Assembly (NCBI RefSeq): GCF_004366595.1
Contig: NZ_SORE01000021.1
Location: 1 to 64,000, forward strand
DNA length: 64,000 nucleotides
Direction: 5' to 3'
From: Paraburkholderia rhizosphaerae
Lineage (GTDB): Bacteria > Pseudomonadota > Gammaproteobacteria > Burkholderiales > Burkholderiaceae
Shown: piece by piece, positions 17,628 to 26,477 of the stretch
Position numbering within the stretch: position 1 is the first letter of the stretch
How the letters are laid out: every line of letters begins with the position of its first letter
Program-made: the position numbers and the translations under genes
The notes under the pieces: generated by a model
Told to the model about the DNA's origin: nothing
Database searches by the model: none
What the model saw: the letters and a program-made list of their open reading frames with translations, nothing else

Positions 17628-17870
17628 TCAGTCCAGCGCGCGGGTTGCGAGAAGACCCATCGCGACGCCGTGGTAGTCCTCGCTTTGTTCTTCCCACGTC
17701 CGCCGCGCTTCGCGGGCCTTGCGTGCGCGTCGCGCAGCGAGTGCTTTTTCAACGGACCGTTCAGAAATCTTCGTATCGATCCGGTCGACGATGATTGCAA
17801 ACAACGCCGATACGACACCGACCATGATTCCCATTCCAATGAAAAGTGAAAGAGCGGGGGTAAAGCTCAT
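17628..17870 (-). CDS. Small single-span membrane protein, possibly shortened by a stop codon
   Basis: The 80-residue product has one membrane helix (about residues 5-28, LFIGMGIMVGVVSALFAII) followed by a charged helical tail rich in Arg, Lys and Glu. The ATG follows CAGGAGTCGAAA, so expression is likely. No family was recognised. After the TGA at 17628 the same frame stays open for 37 more codons to a TAA at 17514. That extension reads SERQSGEVTRQADQASKKRE and on in the same charged style, so the present gene may be a truncated version of a protein of about 118 residues. Function is unknown. Confidence 0.6.
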   Translation of the reverse strand: MSFTPALSLFIGMGIMVGVVSALFAIIVDRIDTKISERSVEKALAARRARKAREARRTWEEQSEDYHGVAMGLLATRALD

Positions 17871-18127
17871 TTTCGACTCCTGATTGCGAACTGAATTTGT
17901 CTGATTCGTCCGTTCGGCGCGCTGCGGCGAACTCGAATGCTGACAAGCGTAGTGCCGGTGAATGAGGGCAGAGTTAGCACACGCGATTCGCTATGCAGGA
18001 ACCCGAAAGGTGCAATGCCGCCAAACGCGCGCAATTTTAGAAGAGCCCGCTTACCTAACTGACGAGAATAGGGTGCCCTTGCGAAATCGCACGGGTTTTT
18101 CAATCTAGTCACGACGGAGATGACGGA

Positions 18128-19525
18128 ATGTCCAAACCGGAACAAGTCGACACGCTGATCCTCGGAAGCGGTCAGGGTGGCAAGCTGCTCGCGTGGCATC
18201 TCGGACGCTCAGGGCAGAAGGTGGCGGTGGTCGAGCGCCAATGGGTCGGCGGTTCGTGCCCCGCGGTCGCGTGCCTGCCGAGCAAGAACGAAATCTGGAG
18301 TGCGCGCGTCGCGCATCTCGCGCATCACGCCGCGGCGTTCGGCACAACAACGGGCGCGGTGAAGACCGACCTCGCGAAGGTCCGGCAGCGCAAACGCGAG
18401 ATGGTCGAGCGCGAGACGGCCGCGCATCTGCACTTCTATCAGTCGACCGGCGGAGAACTGGTGATGGGCACCGGCCGCTTCGTTGCGCCGAAGACGATCG
18501 AAGTCGCGCTCAACGACGGCGGCACGCGCACGCTGACCGGCGCTCAGGTCGTCGTCAATGTCGGTTCGCATGCAGCGATACCGGAGATTGCGGGGCTCAA
18601 GGACGCGCGACCGCTCACGCATATCGAAGCGCTCGAACTCGGCGAACTGCCCGAGCATCTGATCGTGCTCGGCGGCGGCTATATCGGCATCGAAATGGCG
18701 CAGGCTCTGCGGCGTTTCGGCAGCCGCGTGACGATCATCGATCACAATCCGCATTTGATGCATCGGGAGGATCCGGACATCGCCGACGAAGTGCAAAACA
18801 TTTTGCGTAGCGAAGGAATCGAATTGCTGCTCGGCGCGCAAGCGTTGAACGTCGCGGGCCAATCAGGCAAAGACGTGCGCGTGACGGTGCGCGTCGCGGA
18901 CAACGAAAAGATCGTCGACGGCAGTCATCTGCTGGTCGCGACCGGGCGCATTCCGAATACCGCGGACATCGGCCTCGACAAGACCGGCGTCGAACTGGAC
19001 GAGCGCGGCTATCTACGCGTGAACGAGCGCTTGCAGACGAGTGCGCCCGGTGTCTGGGCGATCGGCGAATGCGCGGGCAGTCCGCACTTTACGCATGTGT
19101 CGGTCGACGACTTCCGGATCGTGCGCGACAACATGGCGGGCGGCACACGCAGCACGCAGGACCGGCTGGTGCCGTACTGCATGTTCACTGATCCGCCTCT
19201 CGCGCACGTCGGCCTCAATGAGAGCGAAGCGAAACGCCGCCAGGTTCCGGTGCGGGTCGCCAGGCTACCGATGAAAAACGTGCTGCGCGGCGAGGCCACC
19301 GACGAGACGCTGGGCTTCATGAAAGTGCTGGTCGGCGCCGACGACGATCGGATCGTCGGCTTTACGATGCTCGGCGCGGAGTCGGGCGAAGTGATGGCGG
19401 CCGTGCAGACGGCGATGCTCGCGGACCTGCCGTATACGAAGCTGCGCGATGCAGTGATCGCGCATCTGACCTACGCGGAGGGACTTGGGCCGTTGCTTGG
19501 CAACGTGCCGGCGCGCGCGGGCTGA
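18128..19525 (+). CDS. Pyridine nucleotide-disulfide oxidoreductase (mercuric-reductase-like)
   Basis: The 465-residue flavoprotein has an N-terminal FAD motif (LILGSGQGG), a redox-active Cx4C pair C44/C49 in GGSCPAVACLPSK, and an NAD(P) motif VLGGGYIGIEMAQALRRFG. The second FAD motif is VWAIGECAGSPHF, and a C-terminal dimerisation domain follows with HLTYAEG in place of the usual HPTxxE, so the His-Glu pair remains. It resembles MerA or lipoamide-dehydrogenase relatives but lacks the MerA N-terminal metal domain and the C-terminal vicinal cysteines. True mercury reduction is therefore unlikely. Substrate is unknown. It is a single gene. Confidence 0.85.
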   Translation: MSKPEQVDTLILGSGQGGKLLAWHLGRSGQKVAVVERQWVGGSCPAVACLPSKNEIWSARVAHLAHHAAAFGTTTGAVKTDLAKVRQRKREMVERETAAHLHFYQSTGGELVMGTGRFVAPKTIEVALNDGGTRTLTGAQVVVNVGSHAAIPEIAGLKDARPLTHIEALELGELPEHLIVLGGGYIGIEMAQALRRFGSRVTIIDHNPHLMHREDPDIADEVQNILRSEGIELLLGAQALNVAGQSGKDVRVTVRVADNEKIVDGSHLLVATGRIPNTADIGLDKTGVELDERGYLRVNERLQTSAPGVWAIGECAGSPHFTHVSVDDFRIVRDNMAGGTRSTQDRLVPYCMFTDPPLAHVGLNESEAKRRQVPVRVARLPMKNVLRGEATDETLGFMKVLVGADDDRIVGFTMLGAESGEVMAAVQTAMLADLPYTKLRDAVIAHLTYAEGLGPLLGNVPARAG

Positions 19526-19793
19526 GCAGGGCGGCCACGGCGCGAAGACGATAGTGGTTGTGCACGCAACCTGCGAAGGCAGGCGCCGGCAGCGCTTCGC
19601 CAGGCCGTTTCATCAGCGCTTCATTGAGGGCATGCAAAGTCCGCGTGGTTCGAGTCGACCACACCCGGGCCGCACGGGGGCGGACTCGGGGCAGACCCGG
19701 CCAGGCCTTGGCCCGACCCGGCCTGAGCGGCCCGAAACCGGGCTGGACCCGATTCGTTACAATAACGCCGCCCATTCACGAGGAGAGAATCTG

Positions 19794-20207
19794 ATGAAAT
19801 TTGCATTGTCCGCGCTGACCGCCGCTGTTTTCGCCACCGCCGCCGCCGGCAGCGCGTTCGCCGCCCAAGGCTCGACGCAGAAGCTGCCGTCGGGCGTGAT
19901 CGTCGAGACGCTGACGGCCGGCACGGGTGCGCAACCGGTCGCGACCGACGTCGTGCGCGTCAACTACCGCGGCACGCTCGCGGACGGCACCGAGTTCGAC
20001 AGCTCGGCCAAACATGGCGGCCCGGCTGAATTTCCGCTCAATCGCGTGATTCCGTGCTGGACCCAAGGCGTCGCGACGATGAAAGTCGGCGGCAAAGCGA
20101 AGCTCACGTGTCCGGCCGCGACCGCCTATGGTCCGCGCTCGATCGGCATCATTCCGGCGAACAGCGACCTGACCTTCGAAGTTGAACTGCTCGCGATTGT
20201 CAAGTAA
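19794..20207 (+). CDS. Periplasmic FKBP-type peptidyl-prolyl isomerase
   Basis: The 137-residue protein has a signal peptide ending SAFA-AQ and one FKBP domain. Conserved elements VNYRGTLADGTEFDSS, FPLNRVIPCWTQGVATMKVGG, AYGPRSIGIIPANSDLTFEVELL are present, including the active-site aromatics. The usual Val-Ile-Pro-Gly-Trp reads VIPCW here, a Cys for Gly change. It should speed prolyl isomerisation of exported proteins in the periplasm. The ATG follows GAGGAGAGAATCTG. The 268 bp upstream contain a GC-rich CCCGG-repeating tract and a TACAAT that could be a -10 box at 19758-19763. Confidence 0.9.
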   Translation: MKFALSALTAAVFATAAAGSAFAAQGSTQKLPSGVIVETLTAGTGAQPVATDVVRVNYRGTLADGTEFDSSAKHGGPAEFPLNRVIPCWTQGVATMKVGGKAKLTCPAATAYGPRSIGIIPANSDLTFEVELLAIVK

Positions 20208-20473
20208 GGCCCGCGCGTTCCGCTTTCTTCCGCTTTCCGTAGTCTGACCGCCAGCCGCGCCGCCGTCGTGCAATGCGACGCCGGCGCGGTGCCGTATCGG
20301 TTATGCGGCCACGATGTGTGTCCCCTGCCGGGAAACATCGCGTGCAACGGGGCATGCAGCGAAAAATGCGTGCCGCGTGTTACTGTGAGCAGTCGCGCGT
20401 CGGCGCGGCAGCCCGCCGCGAACTGACCGGCGGGCGAGCCCGGCGCCATTGCTTCACATCGCATGGAGGCGCC

Positions 20474-21931
20474 TTGGACCATCCCCTGATCGTCGGTTAC
20501 GCGATCGTCGTTGTCGATCTCGCCGTATGGCGCTTTCGCCTGCCACCGCAGGAAGTGCCGCGGCTTCTGTCGCGCCTCGTGCTATTCGCGGCGCTCAGTT
20601 ATGTGCTGTTCGCTTCCGGCCTGAGTCCGTTCTCGCAGGCGCCCGTGTTCGACTCGGTGCCGCAGCACGTGGCCGGCCAGGTGCTCGAGATCATCTGGTG
20701 GCTGATGGGCGCGCGGCTGCTCGGCATGACGCTCGACACGCTGTTGCTGCCGCGCGCATGGCGTCGCCAGCGCCTGTTTCAGGATGTATTCGGCGCGCTG
20801 GTGTTTCTCGCCGCAGTGGTCGCGTCGCTTGGCTTCGTGCTCGAGTTGCCGATTCGCGGGCTGGTTGCGACGTCCGGCGCGCTCGCAATCGTCCTCGGTC
20901 TGGCGATTCAAAGCACGCTGAGCGACGTGTTCGCCGGCATCGTGCTGAACACGACCGAGCCGTATCAGATCGGCGACTGGGTCGCGATCGACGATGTCGA
21001 AGGCCGGGTCGTCGAGATGAACTGGCGCGCGACGCATCTGCTCACATCACAAGGCAATGTCGTGATCGTGCCGAACGCGGTGGCCGCGAAAACGAAGATC
21101 ACCAATAACAGCCGGCCGGGCGCGCTGCATGGCGTGAAGGTCAGCCTCGAGATCTCGCCGCAGGAGCGGCCCGCGACCGTGATCGGCGCGCTCGAGCGCG
21201 CCGTCGCCAGTGTCACGTCGCTGATGTCGGACCCGGCGCCGTATGTGAATGCCAAGCACAGCACGATCAATTCGGTGCTGTATGAGGTGACCGGCTACGT
21301 GAACGACATGGGCAAGAAAACCTCGGTGACCAACGAACTGTTCGACCTGTGCTACCGGCATCTCGCGTCGGCAGGCGTCGAATTGCGTTCGCTCGGTGTG
21401 CCGGCCGCCGCGCCGATGATCGACGATCCGCGCGAGGCGCTGTTGCGGCGCGTCGATCTGTTCTCGACACTGAGCCGCGACGAAATTCAGAAGCTTGCGC
21501 CGCTGCTGCAGCGCAAGGAATACGAGGCCGGTGACGTGCTGCTGACAAAGGAGGTGGTGCCGGAGTGTCTGACCATCGTCGAGTCCGGTATCCTCAGCGT
21601 CACGATCGACGAGCCCGCCGGCACGATCGAACTCTCGCGGCTCGGCCCCGGCGATACGATGGGCGAGCAGGGGTTGCTGGCCGGCATGCAGGCCCGTGTG
21701 CAGATCGCGGCGTTGAGCCGGGTGATCGTCTACCGGTTGCAGAAGGACGATCTGACGCCGCTGCTCAAGCGCAACCCCGATGTCGCGAAGCAGATGTGCG
21801 AGTTGCTGTCGCGGCGGCAGGACAAGCTAAGCCGCGTGTCGTCCGCCGACGCGCCAGTCTCGCATACCGAGCAGGGGCTGTTTCAATGGCTGCTCGACGG
21901 CATGCGCAAGCTGCACGACCTCACGTTCTGA
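20474..21931 (+). CDS. MscS-type channel fused to a cyclic-nucleotide-binding domain
   Basis: The protein of about 485 residues has several N-terminal membrane helices, then the MscS pore and beta domain (GALAIVLGLAIQSTLSDVFAG, YQIGDWVAIDDVEGRVVEMN, LTSQGNVVIVPNAVAA). A C-terminal cyclic-nucleotide/CAP-type domain follows (LFSTLSRDEIQKLAPLLQ, ECLTIVESGILSV, LGPGDTMGEQGLLAG). This is the bCNG layout, in which the channel may be gated by cNMP. The usual PRAAT-like Arg of the phosphate-binding cassette is not clearly present. The preferred start is a TTG at 20474 behind GGAGGCGCC; the frame is open to 20273. Confidence 0.85.
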   Translation: MDHPLIVGYAIVVVDLAVWRFRLPPQEVPRLLSRLVLFAALSYVLFASGLSPFSQAPVFDSVPQHVAGQVLEIIWWLMGARLLGMTLDTLLLPRAWRRQRLFQDVFGALVFLAAVVASLGFVLELPIRGLVATSGALAIVLGLAIQSTLSDVFAGIVLNTTEPYQIGDWVAIDDVEGRVVEMNWRATHLLTSQGNVVIVPNAVAAKTKITNNSRPGALHGVKVSLEISPQERPATVIGALERAVASVTSLMSDPAPYVNAKHSTINSVLYEVTGYVNDMGKKTSVTNELFDLCYRHLASAGVELRSLGVPAAAPMIDDPREALLRRVDLFSTLSRDEIQKLAPLLQRKEYEAGDVLLTKEVVPECLTIVESGILSVTIDEPAGTIELSRLGPGDTMGEQGLLAGMQARVQIAALSRVIVYRLQKDDLTPLLKRNPDVAKQMCELLSRRQDKLSRVSSADAPVSHTEQGLFQWLLDGMRKLHDLTF

Positions 21932-21953
21932 GTACATCGCCACGCGCGCGGCG

Positions 21954-24143
21954 TTACAGGTCGAGCACGAGGGGCGCGCCGCCGCTCGCTTCCGGGCTGG
22001 CGGGCACCGCGCAGCAGATCAACGCTTCGTGATCCGCGACCGGGTACTCCGGCGGGTTCGGGTACGCAACCGCGCCGTCGACCACGCGGGTGCGGCAGGT
22101 TCCGCAACTGCCGCCCCGGCAGCTGAATTCCGGCGATAACCCCTGCGCTTCCGCGAATTCCAGCAGGGTGCCGCTCGCTGGCGTCCAGCGCGTCTGCTTG
22201 ACCGATTTCGCGAACACGACGGGCGTCGGCGCGGTCGCGGGCGTGCGCGTCGCGGTATCGGCGCAAGCTGGCACCACAGCGCCGCTGCTATCCGCTTCTG
22301 CGGACTTCGCATCGCGGGTGCGGGTGAGGCCCGATGGCCCGAACGCTTCGGCGTGAATCCGCACGTCGTCGATATTCATGTTGCGCAAGCCGTCGTACAG
22401 CGATTGCATGAAGCCGGCCGGCCCGCACAGATAGAAATCGTAGTCGTCCAATGGCAGCGTGCGTCGCAACAGAGCGATATCGATCCGTCCTGCGTGATCG
22501 AAGTCCTTGCCTTTGATTGCACGTTGCGCATCGGACAGCGCGCGCACCACATGCACCGCGCCGCCGGACAGGCTCGCGAGATAGTCGATCTCGTCGTTGA
22601 ACGCGCGCTCTCCTGCGGTGCGCGCGGACTGGAACAACCACGTCGGCCGCATGCGCCGCGTACGCAGCCCTTCATACACGATATGCCGCAGCATCGCGAT
22701 CATCGGCGTGATGCCGACGCCCGCCGCGAGCAACACGGCCGGCCGCGTTTCGTGTGCATCGAGTGTGAAGCGGCCCGCGGGCGCGCGGGCTTCGATCACG
22801 CTGCCCACACGCAGCGTGTCGTGCAGATGCCGCGATACCTTTCCATCGCGCTTCACGCTGATCCGGTAATAGCCGTCCGCCGGACCCGATGAGATCGTGT
22901 AGGTGCGCAGCAGCGTCTTCGTGGACGAAGGTGCAGAAGTCGGCGCGGACGCAAGCGTCGATGCGCCCGCGGTCGAACTGGCGGCGGTATCCGGCAGCAC
23001 GACGCGAATCGGCAAATGCTGTCCCGCCGCATGCGGAATGATCCCGGCGCCATCGACCGGCTCCAGATGAAACGACCGGATCGTCGCGCTTTCGTCGACG
23101 ATTTGCGCGACCTTGAATGGGCGCCAGCTTGCGGCGAGCGTCGCTGCCTGCAGACGACGTTCCGCTTCCGTCCAGTTGCCGGTCATCAGCGAATTCAGCG
23201 ACCAGCCGTTCTCATGAAACACCCAGCGCAGCGGCAGCGTGCCCGCGCGGTACACGATGCGGCGCGGCGTCACGCGCCACAAGCGCTCGGCGCCCTGAAA
23301 TGAGGCGACGTCCGGCGAGTCGAGCTCGACGGTGGCGTCGCCGCTAATCTGCAGCAGATCGCCGCTTGCGAAGTCGACGAACACGAGGCCCACATGGCCG
23401 TTCACGACGATATTGCCGAGCGTCGCGAAAAACCGGTTGCCGGCGAAGTCGGGCACGGTCAGCACGCCGTCCGCGCCGATGCGCACGAAGCCGGTATTGC
23501 CGCCGCGATGCGACACATCGACCTCGCGATGCGACCCGCCACGGTCCGCGTACGATGCTACAAAGAACGTATCGGCGCCAGCGATCATTTCCCGTGCGCG
23601 ATCCGTTAACGCGCGGCTAATCACCGGTTCGGCGTCCGCCGCCACCGCGGGGTCGCGCGTGAACGCGAAATTGCGCAGCTGGATGTACTGCGGGCAATTG
23701 CCGAAACTTTGCGCGACATCGACCGAGAATCCTGTCGCGCTGTTTTCTCTGACGATGCCGTTCATCCGGTTGCGCCGGCGCGTATGCAGTTCGATGCCGA
23801 GCAGGCCGACCGCAGCGCCGTTATATATCCCGGCGGAAACCGGGTCGTGCGAGTCAGGCTTCGCGTTCACGCGCAGCGTGTGTGCGCTCGGCGCGTGCAT
23901 GAAACCGGGCTTGCCGGCGACCAGCGTCGCCCACACGTCACCGTCGTGATCGACTGAACCCAGCGCGACAAACGGCAACTGCGCGAAGAATGCGCGATGC
24001 TGATCCGGCATATGGTCGCGCAGCACGCGGCGCCCGAGGTCCTTCATCTGGTCCGCAACGCCCGCCTGCCGTTGCAGCGCTACCTCGCCCGCATGCCATG
24101 GCGAGTCGGCTTCATCGAACCATCCGGGAGGGGTCATGTCCAT
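21954..24143 (-). CDS. PPOX-domain / ferredoxin reductase / 2Fe-2S ferredoxin fusion
   Basis: The 729-residue protein combines three modules. Residues about 40-310 are a split-barrel flavin domain of the pyridoxamine-phosphate-oxidase type (AFFAQLPFVALGSVDHDGDV, VGLLGIELHTRRRNRMNG). Residues about 335-590 are an FNR-like FAD/NAD reductase (RTYTISSGPADGYYRISVKR, LLAAGVGITPMIAMLRH). The C-terminus is a plant-type 2Fe-2S ferredoxin with CRGGSCGTC and a distal CC. A low-complexity Ala/Ser/Thr linker lies between the first two cores. The ATG at 24143 has GGAG seven bases upstream. It could feed NAD(P)H electrons to a bound flavin; substrate is unknown. The GST gene is 71 bp upstream on the same strand. 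Confidence 0.85.
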   Translation of the reverse strand: MDMTPPGWFDEADSPWHAGEVALQRQAGVADQMKDLGRRVLRDHMPDQHRAFFAQLPFVALGSVDHDGDVWATLVAGKPGFMHAPSAHTLRVNAKPDSHDPVSAGIYNGAAVGLLGIELHTRRRNRMNGIVRENSATGFSVDVAQSFGNCPQYIQLRNFAFTRDPAVAADAEPVISRALTDRAREMIAGADTFFVASYADRGGSHREVDVSHRGGNTGFVRIGADGVLTVPDFAGNRFFATLGNIVVNGHVGLVFVDFASGDLLQISGDATVELDSPDVASFQGAERLWRVTPRRIVYRAGTLPLRWVFHENGWSLNSLMTGNWTEAERRLQAATLAASWRPFKVAQIVDESATIRSFHLEPVDGAGIIPHAAGQHLPIRVVLPDTAASSTAGASTLASAPTSAPSSTKTLLRTYTISSGPADGYYRISVKRDGKVSRHLHDTLRVGSVIEARAPAGRFTLDAHETRPAVLLAAGVGITPMIAMLRHIVYEGLRTRRMRPTWLFQSARTAGERAFNDEIDYLASLSGGAVHVVRALSDAQRAIKGKDFDHAGRIDIALLRRTLPLDDYDFYLCGPAGFMQSLYDGLRNMNIDDVRIHAEAFGPSGLTRTRDAKSAEADSSGAVVPACADTATRTPATAPTPVVFAKSVKQTRWTPASGTLLEFAEAQGLSPEFSCRGGSCGTCRTRVVDGAVAYPNPPEYPVADHEALICCAVPASPEASGGAPLVLDL

Positions 24144-24213
24144 CACTGCGCTCCTTCAGAATCTGCGAGTTCCGTCCTGTTCCCGCGCTCGAGCCAGCGC
24201 GCGGCCGCGCCGC

Positions 24214-24831
24214 TTACTGGTGCGCCGCCAGCCCGGCCGGCGTCTTCTGGAACGGCACGAAGCCGGGCAATGCTTCGATGCGGCGCAGCCACTTGAGCAC
24301 CTGCGGGTAACCGGACAGATCGACATTGCCTTCGGGCGCGCTCGAGATATAGCTGTAAAGCGCGATGTCCGCGATGGTGGGTGCGCTGCCGACGATATAG
24401 TCATGGCCGCCCAGCGTCGCATCGATCAGACCGAGAATGCGATGCGCGCGCTTAATCACTTCGTCCGCATTCATATCGCGGCCGAACACGGTGATCAGAC
24501 GTGCGGCGCACGGTCCATAAGCAATTTCTCCGGCCGCTACCGATAGCCAGCGTTGCACACTCGCCTCGCCGAGCGCGTCTTGCGGCAGCCAGTCAGTCTT
24601 GCCGAACTTGCGCGCAACGTACACAAGAATGGAATTCGAATCGGGGATCACGGTGTCGCCGTCGACTAGCACCGGAATCTGCCCGAACGGATTCAGCTTC
24701 AGGAACGGCGGCGACTTGTGCTCCGCAGCCGCGAGGTTCACTTCGATCAGCTCGTGCGGCACACCAAGCAGCGACAGGCCAAGATGAGCGCGGTGCGAAT
24801 GGCCGGACAGCGGGTGGGAATAGAGTTTCAT
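24214..24831 (-). CDS. Glutathione S-transferase family protein
   Basis: The 205-residue protein has an N-terminal thioredoxin-fold domain (MKLYSHPLSGHSHRAHLGLS, NPFGQIPVLVDGDTVIPDSN with the cis-proline) and a C-terminal helical domain (IADIALYSYISSAPEGNVDL). This is the bacterial cytosolic GST layout with normal length. Ser10/His11 near the N-terminus could activate glutathione. It is upstream of the flavin fusion gene and likely cotranscribed with it, suggesting joint handling of reactive compounds. The start begins the conserved beta strand; 33 more open codons upstream are not family-like. Confidence 0.9.
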   Translation of the reverse strand: MKLYSHPLSGHSHRAHLGLSLLGVPHELIEVNLAAAEHKSPPFLKLNPFGQIPVLVDGDTVIPDSNSILVYVARKFGKTDWLPQDALGEASVQRWLSVAAGEIAYGPCAARLITVFGRDMNADEVIKRAHRILGLIDATLGGHDYIVGSAPTIADIALYSYISSAPEGNVDLSGYPQVLKWLRRIEALPGFVPFQKTPAGLAAHQ

Positions 24832-25092
24832 GGCGCGAGTCTCATGTCGAATGAATGGCCCGGACCATCCGGACCACTGCTTCGAAGTGTAGGAGCGCGG
24901 GGTGCGTTTCTGAATACGTGGCGAGCCCAAAGCATTTTTCTCGTTGCGAGAACAATGCGCGGGCCATCGTGTGAATGCGCGTATTTGAGCCGCGCAAGCA
25001 GATCGATGAGCCGTTCAAGCATGCCGGAGCATGGGCTCTGCCGCTACACTGCGTGCGAGGCAACTCTGTTTCGGCAGCAGGTACGTTATTCA

Positions 25093-25920
25093 ATGAACTT
25101 TGGATTTTTTTCACTGCCGCTCGGTCCGCTGATCCTGTTGGTGAGCGTGATCGCGGCGTTGGTCGCGGGTCATTTCGCGGGTAGGCGCGCAGCGGTGGCG
25201 GTCGACCAGTCGGTGTTCAATGCGCTGATCGTCGGACTCGTCGCGGCGCGGCTCGTCTTTATCGGACGGTACCTGCCCGGCTATGACGGCAGTGTGGTGA
25301 AAATGCTCGATTTCCGCGATCTGGGTTTCGACATGGCCGCAGGCGCGATAGCGGGCGCATTGGTGGTCGCGTGGACCGTGCTGCGGCGGCCTGCATTGCG
25401 CAAACCGCTGCTCATCGCAATGGCCGCCGGCGTCGCCACCTGGAGCGCTGCGACGGTTGCCGCGCAGTTCGCGCAGCCGCCGCAGTTTGTGCCGCAGGTG
25501 TCGCTCGTCGATAGCGACGGCCAGTTGCGTCCGCTCGCGCGACACGATGGCAAGCCGCTCGTCGTCAATCTGTGGGCGACATGGTGTCCGCCGTGTCAGG
25601 CCGAAATGCCGGTGCTCGCGCAAGCGCAGACGGACCATCCGCGTGTCGATCTGGTGTTCGTCAATCAGGGCGAAACGCGTACGGTGGTCGACGGTTATCT
25701 CGCATCGCACGATATCCGCATTGCGAACTCGATGTTCGATCCCGGGCTTGCCGTCGCGCGCGCGGTTGGCGCGGCCGGTTTCCCGACGACGTTGTTCTAC
25801 GATGCGCAGGGCCGATTGCTCGCGCGGCACCTGGGCGGGTTTTCGCGCGCGACATTCGAGCAGGCGCTCGAACAGTTCTATCCGGAAAGCCCGGCGCACA
25901 AGCAGGAGGCCTCGCGATGA
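25093..25920 (+). CDS. Membrane-anchored TlpA/DsbE-like thiol-disulfide protein
   Basis: The 275-residue protein starts with three or four membrane helices arranged like a prolipoprotein-diacylglyceryl-transferase-type module (residues 1-125). A periplasmic TlpA-type thioredoxin domain follows with active site W164-C-P-P-C168 (LWATWCPPCQAEMP) and cis-proline in GFPTTLFYD. It should reduce or exchange disulfides outside the inner membrane. The start codon overlaps no gene and has only a weak AGCAGG site. It is translationally coupled to the next gene through an ATGA overlap. A role in cytochrome c or secreted-protein thiol reduction is plausible but unproven. Confidence 0.85.
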   Translation: MNFGFFSLPLGPLILLVSVIAALVAGHFAGRRAAVAVDQSVFNALIVGLVAARLVFIGRYLPGYDGSVVKMLDFRDLGFDMAAGAIAGALVVAWTVLRRPALRKPLLIAMAAGVATWSAATVAAQFAQPPQFVPQVSLVDSDGQLRPLARHDGKPLVVNLWATWCPPCQAEMPVLAQAQTDHPRVDLVFVNQGETRTVVDGYLASHDIRIANSMFDPGLAVARAVGAAGFPTTLFYDAQGRLLARHLGGFSRATFEQALEQFYPESPAHKQEASR

Positions 25921-26465
25921 GCGGCTGCCGGTCGTGCCGGTTACACCGGCCGCATGCCGTGCCGCTGTATGACGACAGCGGCCGGCGCTTCCTTCGTGCT
26001 GCCGCCGCGTCGCTATTCGTATTTTTCACCCTCTGGAAGGGGACTGTCATGACTGCCTATGCTGAAGCACCAGATGCCGTTCCCGCATCGCTTGTCACCG
26101 TGCAGAGCCAGTACGATTTCGCGACGACGGTTGCGCGCCTGCGCGATACGCTCGCCGCGCGCGGGATAACGCTGTTCGCCGATATCGACCAGAGCGAAGC
26201 CGCGGCGGGTGTCGGCATGTCGCTGCGGCCGACGCGGCTATTTCTATTCGGCAATCCGAAATCGGGAACGCCGGTGATGGATGCGTATCCGCATGCGGCG
26301 CTGGAGTTGCCGCTCAAGGCCGTGGTGTGGGAGGACGCGGACCAGCATGTTCATATCGACTATCAGGATGTGGCGAAGACGCTCACGCCGTATGGCGTCG
26401 ATGCGTCGCAACTGGCGCCGTTGCAGCCGGTGGCGGGCTTGTTACGCGCGGTGGCCGGGCAGTAG
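25917..26465 (+). CDS. DUF302 domain protein with possible Tat signal
   Basis: The DUF302 domain spans about residues 60-182 (YDFATTVARLRDTLAARGIT, LFLFGNPKSGTPVMDAYPHA, LPLKAVVWEDADQHVHIDYQ). Starting at 25917, in ATGA overlap with the TlpA-like gene, the first 49 residues include SGRRFLRAAAASLFVFF and end AYA-EA. That looks like a twin-arginine-style export signal and a cleavage site. An internal ATG at 26049 with AAGGGG upstream would give a cytoplasmic form. DUF302 function is not settled; pairing with a periplasmic thioredoxin favours the exported form. Confidence 0.78.
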   Translation: MSGCRSCRLHRPHAVPLYDDSGRRFLRAAAASLFVFFTLWKGTVMTAYAEAPDAVPASLVTVQSQYDFATTVARLRDTLAARGITLFADIDQSEAAAGVGMSLRPTRLFLFGNPKSGTPVMDAYPHAALELPLKAVVWEDADQHVHIDYQDVAKTLTPYGVDASQLAPLQPVAGLLRAVAGQ

Positions 26466-26477
26466 CGTGGTGCGCAT

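Noticed and set aside
18128..19525. Annotation as mercuric reductase
   Set aside because: The N-terminal metal-binding domain and C-terminal Cys pair of MerA are missing and no mer genes are nearby.
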